DNA from: an uncultured Collinsella sp.
GTDB taxonomy: Bacteria; Actinomycetota; Coriobacteriia; Coriobacteriales; Coriobacteriaceae
Reading direction: 5' to 3'
Assembly (NCBI GenBank): GCA_902479205.1
Contig: CABSNX010000020.1
Span: 1 to 15,489, forward strand
Length of the DNA stretch: 15,489 nucleotides
The first letter of the stretch is position 1; each line of letters starts with the position of its first letter. A program made the position numbers and the translations under genes. Positions 13,769-15,489 of the stretch are shown here, in pieces. The notes below the pieces were generated by a model. The model was not told where the DNA came from and did not search any database. It worked only from the letters and a program-made list of their open reading frames with translations.

Positions 13769-14938
13769 TTACTCGGTAAAGGCGTTGCCGACGCTCTGGC
13801 CGCCAACATACGTCTCGACGAGGGTGAGCTCATGGTCGAACACGACAAAGTCGGCGTCGCGACCCGGCATGATGCTGCCGCACTTATCCTCGATGTGTGC
13901 AGAGCGAGCCGGCACCTCGGTAGCCATGCGAATGGCGATATCGGCGCTGGCGATGCCCCAATCGACAATGTTCTTGACGCCCTGGGCAAGCGTGAGCACC
14001 GAGCCGGCAATGCTCTTGCCGTCGGCGAGCCAGCACAGGTTGTCCTTCATGATGACGTCCATGCCGCCGCTGGTGTAGCTGCCCTCGGGCATGCCGCCGC
14101 AGCCAAGGCAGTCGGTGATGAGCACCGTGTGCTGCCAGCCTTTTGCCTGCAGCAGCGCCTTGATGGCGGCAGGGTTCACGTGTTTGCCGTCACAGATGAT
14201 CTCGGCGTAGGTCTCGGGCGTGGACATGGCGGCACCCACGACACCGGGCTCACGGTGATGCAGCCCGCGCTGGCCGTTATAGGTATGCGTAAAGCAGCTG
14301 GCACCGGCGTTGATGGCAGCGATGCACTCATCGTAGGTGGCGTCTGAGTGACCGATGCTGGTCACCACACCCTTGGCGTTCAAAGCAGCCGCATAAGCAG
14401 CGGCACCGTCGCGCTCGGCAGCCATGGCGCTCTTAACGATGCGACCACCCGCAGCCTCCTGCCACTGGTCGAAGACCTCCTCGGAGGGATCGATAAGATA
14501 AGCGGGGTTCTGCGCGCCCACGTGCTTCATGGTAAAGAAGGGGCCCTCCAGGTAGATACCCTGAATGCGAGCACCGCAGAAGTCGGGACCGCGGCTCTCG
14601 TCAGCCTGGGCGATGGCGGCGCAGGCATCCTTGATCTGCTCGACGCCATCGGTGAACGTCGTGGGCAGCCAGCTGGTGGTACCACGACGAGCGAGCTCGG
14701 TCGAGCTGATATCGATACCCTCGGGGTCGTTATCGGTAGTCGAATGGTTATAGAAGCCATGGATGTGGGTGTCGACCATGCCCGGCGCGATCCACGATCC
14801 CGTGTAGTCCTTGATCTCGCAGGAGGGCTCGTCGGCCTGCCAGGCGCCAAAAACGCCATCCTCGACCATAAGATAGCCGCCCAGTTGCGGGCCTGCCGGC
14901 AAGAAGAACTTGTCAGCCTTAATTGCGTACGTGCTCAT
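13769..14938 (-). CDS. nagA: N-acetylhexosamine-6-phosphate deacetylase (NagA/AgaA type)
   Basis: 389 residues, amidohydrolase superfamily. Removes acetate from N-acetylglucosamine- or N-acetylgalactosamine-6-phosphate in the cytoplasm. Motifs: DTHIHG (56-61), YLEGPF with metal ligand Glu131, SIGHSDATYDE with His197, FTHTYNG with His218, CDGKHVNP (249-256), and catalytic Asp276 in ITDCLGCGGMPEG. The C-terminal SIMPGRDADFVVFD is the usual beta-sandwich return. Start ATG 14936-14938 with AAGGAG; a GTG two codons earlier is less likely. It follows an AgaS-type gene on the same strand, so the galactosamine version (AgaA) is plausible. A stretch matching its last ~43 codons exists as a remnant at 10911-11042. 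Confidence 0.9.
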   Translation of the reverse strand: MSTYAIKADKFFLPAGPQLGGYLMVEDGVFGAWQADEPSCEIKDYTGSWIAPGMVDTHIHGFYNHSTTDNDPEGIDISSTELARRGTTSWLPTTFTDGVEQIKDACAAIAQADESRGPDFCGARIQGIYLEGPFFTMKHVGAQNPAYLIDPSEEVFDQWQEAAGGRIVKSAMAAERDGAAAYAAALNAKGVVTSIGHSDATYDECIAAINAGASCFTHTYNGQRGLHHREPGVVGAAMSTPETYAEIICDGKHVNPAAIKALLQAKGWQHTVLITDCLGCGGMPEGSYTSGGMDVIMKDNLCWLADGKSIAGSVLTLAQGVKNIVDWGIASADIAIRMATEVPARSAHIEDKCGSIMPGRDADFVVFDHELTLVETYVGGQSVGNAFTE

Positions 14939-15001
14939 ATGCACTCCTTGCTTCTAAAGCAGTTGACTGTGGTAATGCTTATACCCGGTCCATGTAAAAA
15001 C

Positions 15002-15038
15002 AAAAAGCGCCCGCCCGCCGTTATGAGCGGACGGGCGC
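15002..15038 (-). terminator. Terminator after the AgaS-type gene
   Basis: On the minus strand GCGCCCGTCCGC (15038-15027) pairs with GCGGGCGGGCGC (15018-15007), one G-T pair, 8-base loop, followed by five T, G and more T. It separates this gene from nagA, which would then need partial read-through or its own promoter. Confidence 0.88.
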
Positions 15039-15056
15039 CCTTACAGGGGGACGCGA

Positions 15057-15489
15057 TTAAGCGGTGAAGGGGTGAATCGTCACGCCCTTAACCACGCGGT
15101 TGACCGTGCCGGTGGGGCTCGGCGTATCGGGCGTGTTGCCCACGCGCACGGAGTTGAGCAGGCTGATAGCCTGGGCAAACATCACGAACGGCAGGGCAAG
15201 GTAGCCCTCGGGAAGCGCCTCGTAGCCCTTAAAGGTGAAGGACTCGCCCTCGTAGACGGTATCGCCATCCTGCTGAACGGCAACGGTGTGCTGAGCGATC
15301 TTGTCGCCACCGATCTCGTTGAGGATGTCGATGTCGTACTGACGGGTGTAGGCGTCGTTGTTGACGAACACGAAGACGAGCGTCTTATCGTCGACGAAGG
15401 ACTTAGGTCCGTGACGATAGCCCATGGAGGTGTCGTAGGAAGTAGCGACCAGACCGTGAGCGAGCTCGAGGATACTGAGGTGGCTATCC
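15057..15489 (-). CDS. agaS: AgaS-family SIS-domain sugar isomerase/deaminase (5' end beyond the window)
   Basis: 143 C-terminal residues are visible, running from the window edge (LSILELAHGLVATSYDTSM) through the diagnostic YRHGPKSFVDD, FVNNDAYTRQYDIDIL and ALPFVMFAQAISLLNSVRVGNTPDTPSPTGTVNRVV. AgaS-type proteins (about 385 residues) carry two SIS domains and deaminate/isomerise galactosamine 6-phosphate toward tagatose 6-phosphate; related members act on glucosamine phosphates. This part is the second SIS domain. Upstream of nagA on the same strand, it fits an N-acetylgalactosamine route whose product would join the LacC pathway. The symbol rests on the RHGPKS and TPSPTG motifs and the context. 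Confidence 0.82.
   Translation of the reverse strand, partial: DSHLSILELAHGLVATSYDTSMGYRHGPKSFVDDKTLVFVFVNNDAYTRQYDIDILNEIGGDKIAQHTVAVQQDGDTVYEGESFTFKGYEALPEGYLALPFVMFAQAISLLNSVRVGNTPDTPSPTGTVNRVVKGVTIHPFTA

Noticed and set aside
14348..15067. A 239-codon plus-strand open frame opposite nagA
   Set aside because: Shadow of nagA running across its terminator; no domain seen.

Overview
The window looks like chromosomal DNA from a fairly GC-rich anaerobic gut actinobacterium of the Coriobacteriia. Collinsella is my best guess, from gene style, codon usage and the tagatose-6-phosphate lactose pathway; no species-specific marker is present. Almost everything concerns uptake and breakdown of galactosides and amino sugars.

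Left end (1-1952): the 3' end of a lactose-family PTS permease (IIB domain), then a 6-phospho-beta-galactosidase (lacG) closed by a strong terminator. Next (about 1981-7527) come two related blocks in the same orientation. Each block holds a four-unit array of inverted 15-mers, a short linker, and deoR C-terminal coding sequence on the minus strand. The left block carries only the last 131 codons of deoR and is a pseudogene. The right block runs into an intact DeoR-type repressor (7131-7895). Between the blocks lies a self-contained module that looks more AT-rich: a second lactose/cellobiose-family PTS IICB on the minus strand and, divergently, an uncharacterised TIM-barrel-like protein followed by a GntR/HutC repressor. 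The shared promoter region holds several palindromes. The layout suggests the module sits between direct repeats; recombination between them would remove it and restore lacG - array - deoR.

Centre (7896-10404): galM (mutarotase) divergent from deoR, a small palindromic element, an orphan mannose-family PTS IIB whose phospho-accepting His is replaced by Tyr, and a tRNA-Thr(CGT) with terminator.

Right part (10405-15489): a minus-strand unit lacX-like epimerase - lacC (tagatose-6-phosphate kinase) - remnant of a nagA 3' end - YhcH/EbgC-family protein; a divergent flavodoxin; then, on the minus strand, agaS-type isomerase/deaminase (cut by the window edge) followed by an intact nagA-type deacetylase.

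Together the genes fit import of lactose or similar galactosides as 6-phosphates (PTS), hydrolysis by LacG, mutarotation of the sugars, and the tagatose-6-P route (LacC). A separate branch handles N-acetylated hexosamine phosphates (NagA, AgaS). LacA/B/D and the matching PTS IIA are not in the window.
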